Below are positions 60,799 to 64,000 of a stretch of 64,000 bases of DNA, one piece after another. The stretch comes from Paenibacillus phoenicis. Its GTDB lineage: Bacteria; Bacillota; Bacilli; Paenibacillales; Paenibacillaceae. Each line of letters starts with the position of its first letter. The stretch's first letter is position 1. The DNA lies in the NCBI RefSeq assembly GCF_034718895.1, contig NZ_JAYERP010000001.1, positions 248,001 through 312,000 of the forward strand. Reading direction: 5' to 3'. The notes under the pieces were generated by a model. That model did no database searches. It had not been told where the DNA came from and saw nothing but the letters and a program-made list of their open reading frames with translations. A program made the translations under genes and the position numbers.

Positions 60799-61722
60799 TT
60801 ACTTCAGATCGGCGACGGCGGATTCCAGATCGGGGAAAGCGAAGGTGAATCCTGCGTCCAGCATAGCTTGGGGGATGACCTTCTGCCCCTCGAGCAGCAG
60901 CAAGGACATCTCGCCTAAACCCGTTCGGAGCACTGGTGCCGGGAGCGGCAGCCAGAAGGGACGGTGATGCACGCGGCAGACCGTGCGTCCGAATTCCCGG
61001 TTCGTCACCGGCTGTGGACTTACCGCGTTCACCGGCCCGTGAATGGACGGATGCGTTGCACAATAATCCATCAGCCTTACCATGTCTCGCAGGTGAATCC
61101 ATGGGACCCATTGCTTGCCGCTGCCGAGGCTACCTCCAAAGCCCAGCAAATAGGGCAGACGCATCAAGGGGTAAGCGCCGCCATCCCGCCCCAGCACGAC
61201 TCCGGTGCGCAGCTTAACAAGGCGGACTCCACGGAACTCCCGGTCCGCCGTCTCTTCCCAGGCCGCAGTCACCTCGGCGAGAAAATCGGGAGGCGGCGAT
61301 GGGATCGCGGTGCTCTCGTCAAACGCTTCGGTGAACGAGAGGCCGTAGATCCCCACAGCGGAGCCTTGCACGACAACCTCGGGCTTTCGCTTCATTCGCT
61401 CCACGGCGCGTGCTGCCGCCCGGGTGGACTCCAGGCGGGATTCCAATATCCGCCGTTTCGCCTGCTGTGACCACCGCTGGTTCAGCGTAGCTCCGGCCAG
61501 GTTGACGATCGTTGAGGCGCCATCCAGCAACGAGGGGGTCTGCTCAACCTCCGCCCATGTCACCGAGGTAAGCCTCTCATTCCTATAGGTCGCCTCACGC
61601 AGCCAGCGATTTCCCTTGGCCGTCCTCCGCGTGACGACCATAACCTCATGTCCAAGGTCCAGCCAATACTCGGCTAAAGCCCGGCCGATAAACCCCGATC
61701 CCCCGAAAATGACCGCTTTCAT
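60799..61722 (-). CDS. TIGR01777 family NAD-dependent epimerase/dehydratase (YfhF/SDR type)
   Basis: 307 residues of the SDR-type family. Rossmann motif GGSGFIG at residues 8-14, then NLAGATLNQRWSQQAKRRIL, SAVGIYG with the catalytic-type Tyr, and a C-terminal region DUF1731-like (QKVIPQAMLDAGFTFAFPDL). The reaction is unknown. GGAGG lies 9 nt before the ATG. Single gene. Confidence 0.93.
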   Translation of the reverse strand: MKAVIFGGSGFIGRALAEYWLDLGHEVMVVTRRTAKGNRWLREATYRNERLTSVTWAEVEQTPSLLDGASTIVNLAGATLNQRWSQQAKRRILESRLESTRAAARAVERMKRKPEVVVQGSAVGIYGLSFTEAFDESTAIPSPPPDFLAEVTAAWEETADREFRGVRLVKLRTGVVLGRDGGAYPLMRLPYLLGFGGSLGSGKQWVPWIHLRDMVRLMDYCATHPSIHGPVNAVSPQPVTNREFGRTVCRVHHRPFWLPLPAPVLRTGLGEMSLLLLEGQKVIPQAMLDAGFTFAFPDLESAVADLK

Positions 61723-61805
61723 GCGGCAAAACCTCCTTCATGCAAAAACATCCAGCAACCTAGTGCAAGACAAGGTGCCGGATGTGATTTTGCGCGGGTA
61801 GATGT

Positions 61806-62279
61806 TTATTTGTTCATTAGATGTTGGTAAGGGCGATAATCGATCTGATTTTTCTCCAAAAACTTGACGAGGAACTTGTTGTCGCGTTTCGGCGTGGCTA
61901 TGATATAGCCTCGGATGCAGTGCTCCTGCGTAACCTCGGAGGCGTTCTCCTGCACCGCGATTTTGCCGATCTCGGCGGCAATCGAATGCTTGGCGATATC
62001 CCGGAACGGCCCCGGAACCGGCTCAACCAACCGGTCGAGGAATGCCTTGGCCTCGTCGGTCCAGAGATGGCGGCTCTTCTCAACCCAATAGTTCTGCCAA
62101 TCCAGCTTCGACATGCCGTCCGCCTTCGGGAGCACTTTCAGGAATTTGCGGAACATAAAGTAACCGCCGATCGCCATCATGCCTAGCAGCACGAAGCCCC
62201 AAAACGCAATACTGTTCATAAACCAGCGGTTTGGGCCTTGGGCGGTCAATATGTAAACGGTCGTTTGCAGCACATTCAT
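61806..62279 (-). CDS. DUF2621 family membrane protein (YneK-like)
   Basis: 157 residues. One membrane segment near 22-42 (SIAFWGFVLLGMMAIGGYFMF) is followed by a cytoplasmic domain with the conserved FRKFLKVLPKADG, SKLDWQNYWVEK and RGYIIATPKRDNKFL of DUF2621. Function unknown. The start is ATG 62279 but GAGGTG is very close; GTG 62273 may be the true start. Confidence 0.85.
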   Translation of the reverse strand: MNVLQTTVYILTAQGPNRWFMNSIAFWGFVLLGMMAIGGYFMFRKFLKVLPKADGMSKLDWQNYWVEKSRHLWTDEAKAFLDRLVEPVPGPFRDIAKHSIAAEIGKIAVQENASEVTQEHCIRGYIIATPKRDNKFLVKFLEKNQIDYRPYQHLMNK

Positions 62280-62455
62280 CACCTCGGAACGGATTTCGCT
62301 TTTCGCGAAAAATTCAGCTATTATGAAAAGTAGAAATTAAATCTTTCAAATCAGAGATAATCAGCTAAAATTATACCTTATTTCTTTATTTATTTCAGCA
62401 TTCAAGCTAAAATAGGTTTGTTTAGCGATTTAATGTCCAAAAGGGGGAAAACACT

Positions 62456-63568
62456 TTGCTGAAAATTGGTTCCCATGTTTCGTTCTCGGACAAGGGCCTG
62501 CCCAGCGCTACGGCCGAGGCGGTGAGCTACGGCTCCAGCTCGTTCATGATATACACCGGGGCACCGCAAAACACGCGGCGTAAACCGATTGAATCGATGA
62601 ATATTGAAGAAGGCAAAGCGGCGATGGAGCAAGCCGGGATCGGCGAAATCGTGGTCCATGCGCCTTATATTATCAATTTGGGTTCTTATAAATCCAACAC
62701 CTATCAGCTCGCAGTTGACTTCCTGCAGGAGGAAATCCGCCGCACGCATGCGCTTGGTGTACGTAACATCGTGCTTCATCCCGGCGCTTTTACGGACAAG
62801 GATGCCGAATATGGGGTGAACCGCATTGCAGAGGGACTAAACGAAGTCCTGAACGGAACCAACGAAACGGATGTGTGCATCGCCCTGGAAACGATGGCCG
62901 GCAAAGGCACAGAGGTAGGGCGGAGCTTCGAGGAGATCGCGCAGATTATCGACAAAGTCCAACACAACGAGCGGTTAACGATCTGCCTCGATACCTGCCA
63001 TATCCATGATGCGGGGTACGATATTGTCAACGATTTGGACGGGGTACTGAAGAAGTTCGATGACACGATCGGATTAAAGCGGATTGAAGTCGTTCATATC
63101 AATGACAGCAAAAATCCGGTAGGCGCGGCCAAAGACCGCCATGCACCGATTGGCTCCGGCTGGATCGGATTCGAAGCGATCAATCGCGTTGTGCACCACG
63201 ATGCGCTGCAAGGCCGGCCGTTCATTCTGGAGACGCCTTGGGTCGGGAAGGATGCGAAGACGCAACGTCCGATGTACGAAGTGGAAATCGCGCTGCTGCG
63301 GGGGAACGTTGCCGAACGGTTTGGCGATGCCTTCCTGAGCGATGTGGAGCGTTTGGCTGACTTTTTCGCCAAGCAGGACATCCATTCGCGTTCCTTTGTG
63401 TTAGACACGTGGAATCTGCTCAAAAACGACGCCAAAGCGAAAAAAGCGGACCCGCGTGAACCGATGGAACGCTTATACGACCTTACCGTGGAAGCAAGCT
63501 TATTCCCGGATCTGACGGAAGAGCAGATCAACCATCGCCTGGTGGCCTGGTTCGCCAGCGGTAAATAA
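62456..63568 (+). CDS. nfo: Deoxyribonuclease IV (AP endonuclease) with C-terminal extension
   Basis: 370 residues. The core TIM barrel with three zinc ions fits residues 1-280: [53 protein letters not shown] and [24 protein letters not shown]. It cuts DNA 5' of abasic sites. The usual length is 285-300; here about 90 extra residues follow ([19 protein letters not shown] and after), which may be a new domain. The start is TTG 62456 with AGGGGG 11 nt upstream. Single gene before purU. Confidence 0.93.
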   Translation: MLKIGSHVSFSDKGLPSATAEAVSYGSSSFMIYTGAPQNTRRKPIESMNIEEGKAAMEQAGIGEIVVHAPYIINLGSYKSNTYQLAVDFLQEEIRRTHALGVRNIVLHPGAFTDKDAEYGVNRIAEGLNEVLNGTNETDVCIALETMAGKGTEVGRSFEEIAQIIDKVQHNERLTICLDTCHIHDAGYDIVNDLDGVLKKFDDTIGLKRIEVVHINDSKNPVGAAKDRHAPIGSGWIGFEAINRVVHHDALQGRPFILETPWVGKDAKTQRPMYEVEIALLRGNVAERFGDAFLSDVERLADFFAKQDIHSRSFVLDTWNLLKNDAKAKKADPREPMERLYDLTVEASLFPDLTEEQINHRLVAWFASGK

Positions 63569-63607
63569 GATATAGATAACACAAGAAGCAAGGGGATCGG
63601 AAGAACA

Positions 63608-64000
63608 ATGGATACACATGTCAAAACGGGCGGACAACCCGTAAAGCCTTATGAAAGCAATCGTGCGCGCATGCTGATTTCCTGTCCGGACGGACCGGGG
63701 ATCGTTGCGGCCGTATCCCGCTTCCTGTATGAGCATGGAGCGAATATCGTGCAATCGGACCAATATACGATGGACCCCGAGGGCGGGATGTTTTTTATGC
63801 GGATCGAATTTGATTTGGACGGATTGGACGGGCGGATCGACGCGCTCAAAAGCGATTTCGAAGCGATTGCTTCGCAGTTCCGGATGCAGTGGAACATCTA
63901 TCAGCTCAGCCGCAAAAAGAAGCTGGCCATCTTCGTGTCGAAGGAGGATCATTGCCTCGTCGAGCTGCTCTGGCAGTGGCAGGCCGGCGACCTGGACGCT
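63608..64000 (+). CDS. purU: Formyltetrahydrofolate deformylase, N-terminal part
   Basis: 131 residues before the window ends, so the gene is incomplete. An N-terminal ACT domain (RARMLISCPDGPGIVAAVSRF, then IVQSDQYTMDPEGGMFFMRI) is followed by the start of the formyltransferase-like domain (KKLAIFVSKEDHCLVELLW). PurU releases formate from 10-formyltetrahydrofolate, balancing one-carbon units. Start ATG 63608 with AAGGGG upstream; it follows nfo by 39 bp. Confidence 0.95.
   Translation, partial: MDTHVKTGGQPVKPYESNRARMLISCPDGPGIVAAVSRFLYEHGANIVQSDQYTMDPEGGMFFMRIEFDLDGLDGRIDALKSDFEAIASQFRMQWNIYQLSRKKKLAIFVSKEDHCLVELLWQWQAGDLDA

Overview
The window looks like chromosomal DNA of a Paenibacillus-type, spore-forming Gram-positive bacterium. 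Supporting signs are strong AGGAGG-type ribosome sites, frequent TTG and GTG starts, LplB/LplC-type sugar permeases paired with YesM/YesN two-component systems, and the ydcC-alr-endoAI-endoA and tex-cmpA-sprT gene orders known from Bacillus subtilis. It also has a Gram-positive Tad pilus locus without a secretin. No rRNA, insertion sequence, prophage or CRISPR array was seen. Species cannot be fixed from sequence alone.

Layout. 1-5145: end of a sugar ABC importer followed by three cytoplasmic-looking polysaccharide enzymes (DUF2264, heparinase II/III-like, GH88 unsaturated uronidase). 5229-8882: an ArsR-type regulator divergent from a GH51 arabinofuranosidase, then a small Cys-rich protein and YedK. 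9098-14290: a patatin-like lipase, the opuA glycine betaine importer and its divergent GbsR-type regulator. 14374-18400: a membrane-anchored alpha/beta hydrolase and an amino-acid permease. 18612-26438: oligosaccharide ABC importer, response regulator, sensor kinase and an MFS transporter. 26760-31577: a TetR pair, then ydcC, alr and the EndoAI/EndoA toxin-antitoxin. 32352-35610: a MacB-like export complex. 35840-42532: a DUF4190 protein, Tex, CmpA, SprT, small proteins, an HTH regulator and an MFS transporter. 42788-43381: tRNA-Asn, Ser, Glu and Leu. 43452-47911: HAD phosphatase, AzlD/AzlC, a PAS protein divergent from an HTH regulator, a second identical tRNA-Leu and two small proteins. 48087-58532: a ten-gene Tad/Flp pilus operon ending in an FHA protein. 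58655-60723: Fur-box-preceded siderophore permeases. 60799-64000: epimerase-like protein, DUF2621 protein, endonuclease IV and the start of purU.

The least explained feature is a set of five intergenic elements (10190-10375, 16951-17033, 26521-26707, 32168-32340, 39072-39256). Each is built from 18-30-nt units repeated about every 50-53 nt; three have a two-direct-then-two-inverted layout. Sequences differ between families but size and spacing are shared. All lie 3' of genes, mostly between convergent genes, and three end 11-14 nt from a minus-strand stop codon.
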